Source of the DNA: Mesorhizobium sp. B4-1-4
GTDB taxonomy: Bacteria > Pseudomonadota > Alphaproteobacteria > Rhizobiales > Rhizobiaceae
Assembly: GCF_006439395.2 (NCBI RefSeq)
Contig: NZ_CP083950.1
Coordinates: forward strand, 2,232,001 to 2,296,000
DNA length: 64,000 nt
Direction of reading: 5' to 3'
In this document: one piece after another, positions 26,655-34,896 of the stretch
Layout of the letters: each line of letters begins with the position of its first letter
How positions within the stretch are numbered: position 1 is the first letter of the stretch
Notes under the pieces: generated by a model
Told to the model about the DNA's origin: nothing
What the model saw: only the letters and a program-made list of their open reading frames with translations
The model's database searches: none
Program-made: the position numbers and the translations under genes

Positions 26655-26685
26655 GGCGCCGCCCCTCATCTGCCTGCCTCAATTA
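26655..26685. repeat. Partial copy of the GCCCCTCATCTGCCTGCC repeat
   Basis: GGCGCCGCCCCTCATCTGCCTGCC matches the end segment of the palindromic repeats at 57340-57477 and 61575-61705. It lies between the reactivase gene and the DUF1127 gene. A second palindrome, TTTCCGGATCGA/TCGATCCGGAAA, follows at 26715-26739. Confidence 0.5.
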
Positions 26686-26856
26686 CCTGGGCAAAATTCA
26701 TTTGCATGCAAATGTTTCCGGATCGAGTCGATCCGGAAACCGAAACGCTGTTTTCGCGAAATCCATCCGATACATATTCAACGCATTTAGCGGACGTCGA
26801 AACGGCGGCCGGAGATCTCCACGACCACGGCCGCCTCAGTTCTCAAGGAGATAGAA

Positions 26857-27042
26857 ATGTCGATGTTCGAAAACCTCAACCGCTTCGGTGTGACCATCAG
26901 GCAGGCCCATGCCAGGAACAAGGCGATCCGCGCGCTGAATGCCCTGCCGGCGCACGTCCAAAAGGACATCGGCTGGCCGGCCTCGCCGCCGAGCGACCCA
27001 CAGGCGGCACTCGCTTCGCTGCTCCTGGGCACCACGCGCTGA
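26857..27042 (+). CDS. DUF1127-like small protein
   Basis: 61 residues; AAGGAG lies 8 bp before the ATG. A basic, helical N-terminal part is followed by LPAHVQKDIGWPA. The paralogue at 29647-29832 has the same order and the same QKDIGWP core. DUF1127 proteins are small Arg-rich proteins, some involved in RNA or phosphate and stress responses; no function can be set for this one. A perfect 9-bp-stem hairpin lies downstream (27138-27160). Confidence 0.82.
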   Translation: MSMFENLNRFGVTIRQAHARNKAIRALNALPAHVQKDIGWPASPPSDPQAALASLLLGTTR

Positions 27043-27137
27043 TGAATTTCGCCGACAAGTGCAAATTGCTCGTCAGGCGCCGGGGACCTCGCATACTCCC
27101 GGCGGTGACCAGCAACCGGCTGCGCGCCGCACTTTTG

Positions 27138-27160
27138 CCGTGCCGCTGACTGCGGCACGG
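27138..27160. terminator. Perfect hairpin downstream of the DUF1127 gene
   Basis: CCGTGCCGC-TGACT-GCGGCACGG is a 9-bp perfect stem with a 5-nt loop. No T-run follows, so it may be a processing or attenuation hairpin and not a canonical terminator. Confidence 0.45.
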
Positions 27161-27267
27161 ATCACACCGCCGTGTGGACACGGCGTAAATCTTGACATTT
27201 TTGGCCAACGCACGATCTTCGCAAGAGAGGGGGAATTCTCTTAGTCGGCTGCAGCCGAAGCTCGTGT

Positions 27268-28254
27268 ATGCGCATGCCAAGTTTGAAAAGCCATTTCGTT
27301 TCCTTCGTGCTCAGGTACAGCCGCAAGAAGGCGTTTTCCAGCCCTGAAAACCTGCGGCGCTGGATTGCTGCCGCGCGCAAGACGGAGGATCATCGACCGC
27401 CAGCCTCGTTGCACCAGCGTTTCAACATAGAGGCGCACATGGTCGACGGATTCCCGGTCTACGAGATCGCCCCCAGGGCCGGCGAGCGCAAACGGATTCT
27501 CTACCTGCACGGCGGCGCCTATGTCTTTGAAATCACGCCCTACCATTGGCATTTGATTGCCGACATGGCCGACCGGCTGGGCTACGCCGTCACCGTGCCC
27601 ATCTACCCCATCGCTCCCGAGCATGACTTCCACGCCATGTTCGGCATGGTCGGCGATGTCTATCGCCGCATGCTCGACGAAACGGAGCCGGACGACATTA
27701 TCTTCATGGGCGATTCAGCCGGCGGCAACATGGCCGTGGTGCTGACCATGATGGCCGCCGAGGAACGATTGGCTCTGCCGTCGCGCCATGTGCTGATCTC
27801 GCCTGGTCTCGACATGTCGCTCGCCAATCCCGAAGTGTTCGAGGCCGAGGGCAAGGATCCCTGGCTCGGCATCGCCGGCGGCCTGGAGGCGATCCGGATG
27901 TACAGTGCCGGGATCGACCGCACCGACTGGCATATCAGCCCGCTCTACGGCGATCTCTCTGTGCTACCGAAGACACTCCTTTTGACCGGTTCGCGCGACA
28001 TGCTCAGTCCCGACAATTTGATCTTCGCCAAGAAGGCGCGAGCCGCGGGCGTCGAGGTCGATGTCATCTACGAGGAAGGCATGTTCCACGTCTGGCCATT
28101 GATCGACATGCCGGAATCGCGGCGGGCCCGCCAACGCATGGCCGCGTTTCTGAGCAGCGAAAAACCCGCGGATCAGGGCAAAAGCGAGGCGATCAGCTGG
28201 TCGGTCAAGGCTTCGTCAAGCGATCCATTCAAGACCGGCTTGGCGAGCATGTAG
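27268..28254 (+). CDS. Alpha/beta hydrolase (hormone-sensitive lipase/esterase family)
   Basis: 328 residues. HSL-type esterase: oxyanion-hole motif LHGGAYVF at about residue 80, nucleophile elbow GDSAGGN at about 150, an acid in GSRDMLSPD and a histidine in FHVWPLID. The first ~50 residues are basic with a short hydrophobic run. The C-terminal ~25 residues overlap the antisense gene at 28173-28511, which leaves the exact 3' end unusual. Substrate unknown; the family cleaves short-chain esters. Confidence 0.9.
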   Translation: MRMPSLKSHFVSFVLRYSRKKAFSSPENLRRWIAAARKTEDHRPPASLHQRFNIEAHMVDGFPVYEIAPRAGERKRILYLHGGAYVFEITPYHWHLIADMADRLGYAVTVPIYPIAPEHDFHAMFGMVGDVYRRMLDETEPDDIIFMGDSAGGNMAVVLTMMAAEERLALPSRHVLISPGLDMSLANPEVFEAEGKDPWLGIAGGLEAIRMYSAGIDRTDWHISPLYGDLSVLPKTLLLTGSRDMLSPDNLIFAKKARAAGVEVDVIYEEGMFHVWPLIDMPESRRARQRMAAFLSSEKPADQGKSEAISWSVKASSSDPFKTGLASM

Positions 28255-28511
28255 ATCGCCTGCAATATTTCTTCATGATGTTCCGGCTGATAGTCGATGT
28301 CTTCCCTGCATTCGGTCAGATCAGCCCATGCTTCCACATCGGCAGCGGTAAGAGCTCCCGCTCGGGCCCGTTGTAGCACGCTCACGATCTGACCAGCAGT
28401 CAGCATCACCACCGGGGTGTCGGACCAGCCCAGCACGCCGATTGTCTCAGCAAGACGATCAATCGGTTTTGCGAACGTGACGAGATCGCCGAGCACCGAA
28501 GCTCGGTTCAT
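28173..28511 (-). CDS. Conserved-looking hypothetical protein, 112 residues
   Basis: The protein reads MNRASVLGDLVTFAKPIDRL, then SVLQRARAGALTAADVEAWADLTECREDIDYQPEHHEEILQAIYMLANP-like sequence. The composition is protein-like and helical, with no signal or membrane segment and no domain that I can name. It starts 11 bp downstream of the LysR gene stop on the same strand and overlaps the hydrolase 3' end by 82 bp. Confidence 0.7.
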   Translation of the reverse strand: MNRASVLGDLVTFAKPIDRLAETIGVLGWSDTPVVMLTAGQIVSVLQRARAGALTAADVEAWADLTECREDIDYQPEHHEEILQAIYMLAKPVLNGSLDEALTDQLIASLLP

Positions 28512-28522
28512 CGCGACACCTG

Positions 28523-29422
28523 TCAGAATTTTCCGGTTTCCCGGAATACTTCGAAGGTCGCGCGGATGTGGTCGGCGACGGCCTTGACCGGTGCGCTGGC
28601 GTCCGGTGCCACCACCATGGCCAGATTATAGGTGCCGATGTCGGGCATGCCGTCCTTCGGGCAGAGCTCGACCATATCGTTGCCAAGGAACGACTTCGGC
28701 AGCGGCGCCACGGCGAGATCGGACATGATGGCGGCACGCTGGCCGGCCGTATGGGCGCTCATATACGCTATGCGGTAGTTGCGGCCCTCGCGTCCCAGCG
28801 CATCAAGCGCACCGGCGCGCCAGGCGCAGCCTTCTTCCCACAGCGACACCGGCAGCGGTTCGCGCAGATGCGCGCAGCCACCCTTGGCGCCGGCCCACAC
28901 GATCGGCTCGGTCAAAAGCACCTCGGCGCCGAGCGCGCTGGTCTTGTAGGAGTTGGTCAGAAGCGTGATGTCGAGCGCGCGGTCGTCCATGCGGCGGCGC
29001 AGATTGCTGCTCTGGTCGATGGTGACGTCGACGGCGATCGAGGGATGCGATTGCGCGAAACGCTTCAGCACATGCGGCAGCACGCGCTCGCCATAGTCAT
29101 CCGGCGAGCCGAGCCGGACCACGCCGACAATGTCGGGAATGATGAACTTCGAGACCACCTCGCGGTTGATCGACAGCAGCCGCCGGGCATAGCCGAGCAG
29201 CATTTCGCCATCCGTCGTCAGGGTCACCGAGCGGGCATCGCGGGCGAACACCGAGCGGCCAAGAATATCCTCCAGCTTCTTGATCTGCATCGACACCGCC
29301 GACGGCGTGCGAAAGACGGCATTGGCGGCAGTGGTGAAGCTGCCGGTCTCGGCAATCGCCACGAAAGTGCGCAAAACGTCAAGATCGAGCAGCGGCAGCG
29401 GATGATTGAGTGGGGCGTTCAT
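28523..29422 (-). CDS. LysR-family transcriptional regulator
   Basis: 299 residues. The winged HTH lies at about residues 12-70 (DLDVLRTFVAIAETGSFTTAANAVFRTPSAVSMQIKKLED). The C-terminal ~210 residues form the periplasmic-binding-like effector domain. It is divergent from the DUF1127 gene at 29647 and may form a unit with the 112-residue gene that follows it. The target and inducer are unknown. Confidence 0.93.
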   Translation of the reverse strand: MNAPLNHPLPLLDLDVLRTFVAIAETGSFTTAANAVFRTPSAVSMQIKKLEDILGRSVFARDARSVTLTTDGEMLLGYARRLLSINREVVSKFIIPDIVGVVRLGSPDDYGERVLPHVLKRFAQSHPSIAVDVTIDQSSNLRRRMDDRALDITLLTNSYKTSALGAEVLLTEPIVWAGAKGGCAHLREPLPVSLWEEGCAWRAGALDALGREGRNYRIAYMSAHTAGQRAAIMSDLAVAPLPKSFLGNDMVELCPKDGMPDIGTYNLAMVVAPDASAPVKAVADHIRATFEVFRETGKF

Positions 29423-29646
29423 GGCGATCGGCCTTCAATTTTTCTGATACAAAGCATCACTCCATTTCGTTTGATTGAACATCAGATCAGGAGCATAGTC
29501 AACTGCATCGATTGAGGATGCTGCCATAAGCAGCCATGAAACGACTCCGACACAGACCTGCAATCGATATGAAATGAAGCTGAAACAGACCTGGCGTAAC
29601 CAGCCGCTGCCTGGGCATCGCCGCCTGGCGCATAAGGAGAAATGAA

Positions 29647-29832
29647 ATGTCTATCCTGTCCTCCCTCGGCCGCATCGCGACCGAATTCAGCGCGGCCCGC
29701 GCCCGCTACCAGACCGAACGCGCCATCCGCTCACTGCCGATCGAACTGCAGAAGGATATTGGCTGGCCTGAAGCTGCCGACGCCAAGACCGGCATGCGCA
29801 ACGGCATCGGATCCTGGGCTGGAGCAAAGTAG
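29647..29832 (+). CDS. DUF1127-like small protein
   Basis: 61 residues with an AAGGAG site 7 bp before the ATG at 29647. It reads MSILSSLGRIATEFSAARAR, TERAIRSLPIELQKDIGWPE and a short polar tail. It is a paralogue of 26857-27042, about 2.6 kb away. The strong ribosome site and terminator suggest high expression. Confidence 0.82.
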   Translation: MSILSSLGRIATEFSAARARYQTERAIRSLPIELQKDIGWPEAADAKTGMRNGIGSWAGAK

Positions 29833-29852
29833 ATCGTGTGTACCCTGTGCTG

Positions 29853-29895
29853 AAGGCCTGCCGTGCATTCCGCCCGGCAGGCCTTCTCGTTTTAT
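29853..29895 (+). terminator. Rho-independent terminator
   Basis: AAGGCCTGCCG (29853-29863) pairs perfectly with CGGCAGGCCTT (29875-29885); CTCGTTTTATT follows. It ends the DUF1127 gene transcript. Confidence 0.8.
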
Positions 29896-30192
29896 TGGAC
29901 GTTTCTTGTCGTTTTATTTGTATTCAAATGAATTCAGGAGCCATGCCGCCGCTGCATGGCGCATATGAACAAGCCGCATAGCATCTCGTTTTCTGAACTA
30001 AGCCACTGTAAACAATCGCGAATTCTGGACCCCCCGCCCCGCCTTGTCGCATGTGGTGTCGCTTTTCATATCAAGCGCTTCGCTTTTGCGATTTAGTTTC
30101 CGCTCACACAAGCCTATATCACCGTCAGCAAACGAGCTGCCCCACTCCATCAAGCGAAGGCGACCCGTCTGAGCAACCGATTGGAGATGATC
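29896..30192 (+). promoter_or_regulatory. AT-rich leader before a 44-residue gene
   Basis: No gene is seen in this ~300-bp gap. It is AT-richer than its surroundings and probably holds the promoter of the small gene at 30193; I could not assign -35 and -10 boxes with confidence. Confidence 0.3.
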
Positions 30193-30327
30193 ATGAAGCT
30201 TTTTTCCCGCCTCTTTGCACGCCGCGAAATGAACCTGACCACCGCTCTCGAGCGCCAGCGCCTCGCCAACACCATGCCCGGCCAGACTGGCGCTATGGCT
30301 GCCGCTCGTCTCGGCTTCGTCGCCTAA
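30193..30327 (+). CDS. Small hypothetical protein, 44 residues
   Basis: GGAG lies 6 bp before the ATG at 30193, which decides the start over an in-frame ATG at 30187. The product MKLFSRLFARREMNLTTALE... is basic and amphipathic and ends AAARLGFVA. A strong terminator begins 45 bp after the stop. No family is recognised, but the ribosome site plus terminator make a real gene likely. Confidence 0.65.
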   Translation: MKLFSRLFARREMNLTTALERQRLANTMPGQTGAMAAARLGFVA

Positions 30328-30371
30328 TATTTTTTTGAGACAGCGCTCCCTGCCGCTGCCTTCACGACTGT

Positions 30372-30405
30372 AACGCCGCCTGGCTCAAGCCAAGGCGGCG
30401 TTTCT
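30372..30405 (+). terminator. Rho-independent terminator
   Basis: AACGCCGCCTGGC pairs with GCCAAGGCGGCGTT (one bulged A) around a TCAA loop, followed by TCTGTTGT. It ends the 44-residue gene. Confidence 0.75.
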
Positions 30406-30470
30406 GTTGTGCCGCGTTGCGCCCGGGCTTGTCCCGGATCGCATCATGGGTTCCCGCCTGTGAATTGCCC

Positions 30471-30566
30471 ATTTGCGACCCATGTCGCAAATTTAATCTT
30501 GTCCAAGCGGTGTAGCCAATTGACAAGCATGGGATTTCCTGATGTCGCTATGCTATTCGCGACATC
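30471..30566. promoter_or_regulatory. Two TTTGCGAC/GTCGC inverted repeats upstream of the GlxA-type regulator
   Basis: ATTTGCGAC-CCAT-GTCGCAAAT (30471-30492) is a perfect palindrome with 9-bp arms. GATGTCGC (30541-30548) pairs with GCGACATC (30559-30566). Both lie within 130 bp of the GTG start at 30597, so they may be autoregulatory sites. Related elements occur at 16358-16496 and 38468-38476. Confidence 0.5.
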
Positions 30567-30596
30567 CTGTTCGCGTCATGGCTGCGTGAGGTTCCC

Positions 30597-31598
30597 GTGA
30601 ACGCCGTTAAGCATCCGATCAAGCGATCGTTTGTATTCTTCCTTATTCCCGATTTCACCATGATCGCCTTTGCGACCGCGCTCGACCCGTTGCGCTCCGC
30701 CAACCGCATGCTCGGCTACGAGGCCTATCGCTGGCGCCTCGCCAGCATCGACGGCAAGCCGGTGCGCGCCTCGAACGGTGTGGAATGCGCGGTCAACACC
30801 TCGCTGGAGGAGGAACGCAAGAAGATGGCGGGGCCGGATCGTCCCAACATGGCCATCGTCTGCAGCGGCATCAATGTCGAGCGCTACCAGAACAAATCGG
30901 CCTTCGCCTGGCTGCGCGAAGAGTATAATCGCGGCGTTGCCGTCGGCGGCCTGTGCACCGGCGCGCATATCCTGGCCTCCGCCGGCCTGCTGTCCAACAA
31001 GCGCTGCGCCATCCATTGGGAGAACCTGCCGGGATTTTCCGAAGCGTTTCCCAAGGCCAATGTCTTTGCCGACCTCTTCGAGATCGACCAGAACATCTAT
31101 ACCTGCGCCGGCGGCACCGCTGCGCTCGACATGATGCTGAAGCTGATCGGCGACGATTTCGACGAGAGCCTCGTCAACCGCGTCTGCGAGCAGGTGCTGA
31201 CCGACCGCGTGCGCAGCCCGACCGACCGCCAGCGCCTGCCGCTGCGCGCGCGTCTTGGCGTACAGAACTCGAAAGTGCTGACCATCATCGAACTGATGGA
31301 GGCGAACCTCTCCGAGCCGCTGTCGCTGATCGAGATCGCCGATCATGTCGACCTGTCGCGCCGCCAGATCGAGCGCCTTTTCCGCACTGAGATGGGACGC
31401 TCGCCTGCCCGCTACTATCTGGAAATCCGGCTCGACCGCGCCAGGCATCTCTTGATCCAGTCCTCGATGCCGGTGGTCGAGGTGGCGGTCGCCTGCGGCT
31501 TCGTCTCGGCCTCGCATTTCTCCAAATGCTACCGCGAGCTCTATGCCCGTTCGCCGCAGCAGGAGCGCGTCGACCGCAAGCAGTTGCTGGCGGCCTGA
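30597..31598 (+). CDS. GlxA-family AraC-type transcriptional regulator
   Basis: 333 residues from a GTG start. An N-terminal DJ-1/PfpI-like domain (FFLIPDFTMIAFATALDPLRSANRM, VGGLCTGAHILASAGLL) precedes an AraC-type double HTH at about residues 225-325 (LSLIEIADHVDLSRRQIERLF, VVEVAVACGFVSASHFSKCYREL). This is the architecture of GbdR and CdhR, the glycine betaine- and carnitine-responsive activators of Pseudomonas. Control of the betaine and C1 genes in this window is a reasonable inference. Confidence 0.92.
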   Translation: MNAVKHPIKRSFVFFLIPDFTMIAFATALDPLRSANRMLGYEAYRWRLASIDGKPVRASNGVECAVNTSLEEERKKMAGPDRPNMAIVCSGINVERYQNKSAFAWLREEYNRGVAVGGLCTGAHILASAGLLSNKRCAIHWENLPGFSEAFPKANVFADLFEIDQNIYTCAGGTAALDMMLKLIGDDFDESLVNRVCEQVLTDRVRSPTDRQRLPLRARLGVQNSKVLTIIELMEANLSEPLSLIEIADHVDLSRRQIERLFRTEMGRSPARYYLEIRLDRARHLLIQSSMPVVEVAVACGFVSASHFSKCYRELYARSPQQERVDRKQLLAA

Positions 31599-31613
31599 TC
31601 CGAAACTACCGGA

Positions 31614-32411
31614 TCAAGCCTCGGCTGGTTTCACCTGTGCTGTCCGCATCGCCTCGGCGCGTATGTCCTCGGTCAGCCGCGCCTTCAACGCCGAGAATTC
31701 CGGGCTGGTCTTCAGCGTGTAATGGCGCGGATGCGGCAGGTCGATGGCGACGTCCGATTTGATGCGGCCGGGCCGCGCCGTCATCACGATCACGCGCGAG
31801 GCCATGAAGATCGCCTCCTCGATGTCGTGGGTGACGAATAGCACCGTCTTCTTGCGCCGCTCCCAGATGCCGAGCAGAAGCTCCTGCATCAGCCCGCGCG
31901 TCTGGTTGTCGAGGGCGCCGAACGGCTCATCCAACAACAGGATCTCGGGATCGTTGGCCAGCGCGCGGGCAATCGCCGTGCGCTGCTGCATGCCACCCGA
32001 AAGCTGCTTTGGCCAATGGTTTTCGAACCCCTTCAGCCCGACGAGATCGACATAGGACGCGACGACCCCGTCCCGCTCCTTTTCAGCCATGCCGCGTTCG
32101 CGCAGGCCGAAGGCGATGTTTTCAGCGACCGTCAGCCATGGGAACAGCGTGTAGGACTGGAAGACCATGCCGCGGTCCGGTCCCGGGCGCGTCACCGCCT
32201 TGCCGTCGAGCAGCACGCGGCCTTCGCTCGGCGCCTCCAGGCCGGCGACGATTCTGAGCAGCGTCGACTTTCCGCAGCCTGACGGCCCCAGAATGGTGAT
32301 GAAGTCATTGGCGGCGACCGCCAGGTCGATCGGCATCAATGCCTTGACCGGCTGTCCGCCGCGCACGCCGGCAAAGGTACGCGAGACTCCCTCGATGAGA
32401 AGTTTGCTCAC
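31614..32411 (-). CDS. ABC transporter ATP-binding protein (NitT/TauT family)
   Basis: 265 residues from a GTG at 32411 that overlaps the permease stop (GTGA). Walker A GPSGCGKST, Q-loop FQSYTLFPW, signature LSGGMQQR and Walker B ILLLDEPFGALD are all intact. It energises import of a small nutrient such as nitrate, sulfonate or taurine; the substrate is unknown. Confidence 0.93.
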   Translation of the reverse strand: MSKLLIEGVSRTFAGVRGGQPVKALMPIDLAVAANDFITILGPSGCGKSTLLRIVAGLEAPSEGRVLLDGKAVTRPGPDRGMVFQSYTLFPWLTVAENIAFGLRERGMAEKERDGVVASYVDLVGLKGFENHWPKQLSGGMQQRTAIARALANDPEILLLDEPFGALDNQTRGLMQELLLGIWERRKKTVLFVTHDIEEAIFMASRVIVMTARPGRIKSDVAIDLPHPRHYTLKTSPEFSALKARLTEDIRAEAMRTAQVKPAEA

Positions 32412-33187
32412 GCCAGGCTCCACGGAAAGAGCCAGCGGTTGAACGCCTTGAAGGCGAAATCGGACAACAGGCCGATCAGACCGATGACGATGATGCCGAA
32501 AATGATCTGTCCGGTCGCCAGCCGCGACTGGCTGTTGATGATCATGTAGCCGATGCCAGAGGACGAGCCGATCAGTTCGGCGACGATGACATAGGTCCAC
32601 GCCCAGCCGAGCACAAGCCGCAGCGTCTCGGCGATTTCAGGCGCATTGGCCGGCATGATCACCCGCTTGACGATGCTGTTGTTGGTCGAGCCCAGCGTAT
32701 AGGCGGCCTCGACCAGATCGCGCCGCGTCGACCCGACCTTGACGGCGATGATCAGGATGATCTGGAACACCGAGCCGACGAAGATGACCAGCAGCTTCTC
32801 CAGTTCGCCAATGCCGGCCCAGAGGATGAGCAATGGAATGAAGGCCGAGGCCGGCAGGTAGCGGGCAAAAGAGACGAAGGGCTCCAGGAATGCTTCCACC
32901 GGCTTCCAGGCGCCCATGGCGATGCCGAGCGGCACGGCGACGACCGAGGCCAGCACGAAGCCGCCGAAAACCCGCCAGATGGTGATCAATATGTCGAGCC
33001 AGAAACGGTCCTCGACCAGCAGGCGCCATCCGTCCCTGAGCATCGACAGCGGGTCGGCGAGGAAGATGCGGTTGACGTGGCCGCCAAGTGTGATCCAGGC
33101 CCAGAAGACCACGAACAGCACGAAGAAGGAAATGCCGAGCACGGTTCGAATGCCCGGCGAGACCGGATGCAAGGGGCGCATCTTCAT
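32408..33187 (-). CDS. ABC transporter permease (NitT/TauT family)
   Basis: 259 residues from the ATG at 33187. About six membrane segments, starting VLGISFFVLFVVFWAWITLGG. The EAA-type cytoplasmic loop is seen in RRDLVEAAYTLGSTNNSIVKRVIMPANAPEI. It is the middle gene of a binding protein, permease, ATPase operon. Confidence 0.93.
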   Translation of the reverse strand: MKMRPLHPVSPGIRTVLGISFFVLFVVFWAWITLGGHVNRIFLADPLSMLRDGWRLLVEDRFWLDILITIWRVFGGFVLASVVAVPLGIAMGAWKPVEAFLEPFVSFARYLPASAFIPLLILWAGIGELEKLLVIFVGSVFQIILIIAVKVGSTRRDLVEAAYTLGSTNNSIVKRVIMPANAPEIAETLRLVLGWAWTYVIVAELIGSSSGIGYMIINSQSRLATGQIIFGIIVIGLIGLLSDFAFKAFNRWLFPWSLA

Positions 33188-33248
33188 CCTTTGTCGGAGG
33201 GAAAGCGACGGCGCCCGGCGCCACCGCGTGATGCCCAGGGTTGATCCG

Positions 33249-34199
33249 TCAGTTCGCCACCGCGCTGGTGTCTGCAAGCGTAGTGACGTCGGGCGCTTCC
33301 TTGATCAGTCCCATCTGCAGCAAAAGCGCGCCTGCGGTCTTGGAAAAGTCCGGGAATTCCTTGGTGAAGAACTGCTTGTTCTCCGCCTTGTCCGCCCATT
33401 TCAGGTATTTTGCCGAATCCTCGAATTCCTTGGCCGACTGCTTCACGTCGGCGCCCATGATCTCGTAGGATCTCTGCGGATCCTTCTTGATCAGGTCGAG
33501 CGCATCGAAATAGCTGTCGGCGAGCGCCTTGGCGGCATCGGGATTGGCCTTGAGGAATTCGGGCGTGCAGCCGACCGTATCGAGAACCATCGGATAGTCG
33601 AGCGTGGTCGCCAGGATATGGCCCTGGTCGGCCTTGTCGCGCACGGCCGAGATGAACGGCTCATAGGTGACCGCCGCGTCGTTCTGGCCGGCAAGGAAGG
33701 CTTGGGCCGCCGCGTCCGGCTCCAGATTGACGACCGTCACGTCCTTGGTCGACATGCCATTCTTGTTCAGCACCCAGGCGAGCAGGAAATAGGGCGACGT
33801 GCCCGGTGCCGACGAGGCCACGGTCTTGCCCTTGAGATCGGCGACGGTCTTGATGTCGTTGCGTACGACGATGCCGTCGGCGCCATAGGATTTGTCGAGC
33901 TGGAAGATCTGCTTGGTGGTCACCCCGCTGGCGTTCCACACCAGCCAGGTCTCGACCGTGGTGGCGGCGCATTGCAGGTCGCCGCTGGCGATGGCGAGCG
34001 GACGGCTGGCCTGCGGCACCTTCTTCAAGGTCACGTCGAGACCGTGCTTTTCGAAGAGGCCTGCCTGCTTGGCAAGCGTCAGCGGCGCGAACCCGGTCCA
34101 GCCGCTGATCCCTATGGTCAGCGACGTGGCAGCCATGGCCGGCGCGGACAAGCCGGCGGCAAATGTCAGAGTTGCGGCAAGAACGGCGATCCTGGTCAT
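33249..34199 (-). CDS. ABC transporter substrate-binding protein (NitT/TauT, NMT1-like)
   Basis: 316 residues with a Sec signal peptide (LAATLTFAAGLSAPAMA, cleavage near residue 23). The mature part is of the SsuA/TauA/NMT1 fold: IGISGWTGFAPLTLAKQAGLFEKHGLDV, ASGDLQCAATTVET. It is the first gene of the operon and defines its substrate, which cannot be read from sequence. The operon faces the GlxA-type regulator gene. Confidence 0.92.
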   Translation of the reverse strand: MTRIAVLAATLTFAAGLSAPAMAATSLTIGISGWTGFAPLTLAKQAGLFEKHGLDVTLKKVPQASRPLAIASGDLQCAATTVETWLVWNASGVTTKQIFQLDKSYGADGIVVRNDIKTVADLKGKTVASSAPGTSPYFLLAWVLNKNGMSTKDVTVVNLEPDAAAQAFLAGQNDAAVTYEPFISAVRDKADQGHILATTLDYPMVLDTVGCTPEFLKANPDAAKALADSYFDALDLIKKDPQRSYEIMGADVKQSAKEFEDSAKYLKWADKAENKQFFTKEFPDFSKTAGALLLQMGLIKEAPDVTTLADTSAVAN

Positions 34200-34351
34200 G
34201 TCAGTTCCCCTTTTGTTTTATCTGAAGGGAATTGTCTCACAGACGTCAATCGGCTTGTCAATCAACAGGATGGTGAGGCGCACGGAGACCCAGGCAGTGT
34301 CCTGCAACCAGATCGGCGGCCGGCCACCAGCCGGCCGCCCGAAACCCGGTA

Positions 34352-34693
34352 TCAGTAGCCATCACAGGAGCACTCTGCGGACGAGATTCGGTCGTTCCAA
34401 TCGCCCCCGAGCTCGCGGACCCGGCGCCTGATCTCGATCGATTCGCCGCTCATATTCGTATCCTCATAGGCAACCAGCGTGCAGCCCCGGCGAACGAACA
34501 CCGACGACACACGGTCGTTCCAGAACTGGCCGCCGCGAAAATTCACGGAATCGTCGGGCCCCATCTCGATCGACCGCCCGCGAAAATTCGAGTGCTCGAA
34601 CATGACGCAGGCGGGCTGGTCGTCATATTGGGCGCTGGCGCCGTCGGCAAAAAGGACCGACGCGACGGCAGTCAGGATGACAAGGCGTTTCAT
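34352..34693 (-). CDS. Secreted beta/gamma-crystallin-like small protein
   Basis: 113 residues from the ATG at 34693. A signal peptide (RLVILTAVASVLFADGASAQ) is followed by two beta/gamma-crystallin-type repeats (CVMFEHSNFRGRSIEMG and CTLVAYEDTNMSGESIEIR) each ending in a WNDR segment. Four to five cysteines suggest disulfides in the periplasm. The family often binds calcium or acts as a protease inhibitor (I36-like); function here is unknown. Confidence 0.82.
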   Translation of the reverse strand: MKRLVILTAVASVLFADGASAQYDDQPACVMFEHSNFRGRSIEMGPDDSVNFRGGQFWNDRVSSVFVRRGCTLVAYEDTNMSGESIEIRRRVRELGGDWNDRISSAECSCDGY

Positions 34694-34785
34694 CTCATGT
34701 TTCCTCGGTTTGGCCGCGACGCCCCTAGCCTGAATAGCATGATCTGGGCACTCTGCCACCGCTTCGGCCGGCGAGGCAAGCCTGG

Positions 34786-34886
34786 AGTATGATGCCGAAA
34801 CCTGTGAAGCGGTTTTCGGACGACATCATGCTCTATCTCTTTGATCCAAAGGCGGATTCAGATTTCAGATCGAATCGATCTGAAAT
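34786..34886. repeat. Two palindromic repeat elements
   Basis: At 34786-34832 GATGCCGAAACC..GGTTTTCGGACGACATCATG forms an imperfect palindrome of a type common in rhizobia. At 34856-34884 ATTTCAGATCGA / TCGATCTGAAAT forms a near-perfect one; a matching GATCGA-TCGATC-centred palindrome is at 26715-26739. They fill the gap between the crystallin-like gene and the DUF1194 gene. Confidence 0.6.
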
Positions 34887-34896
34887 CATTCTGGCT

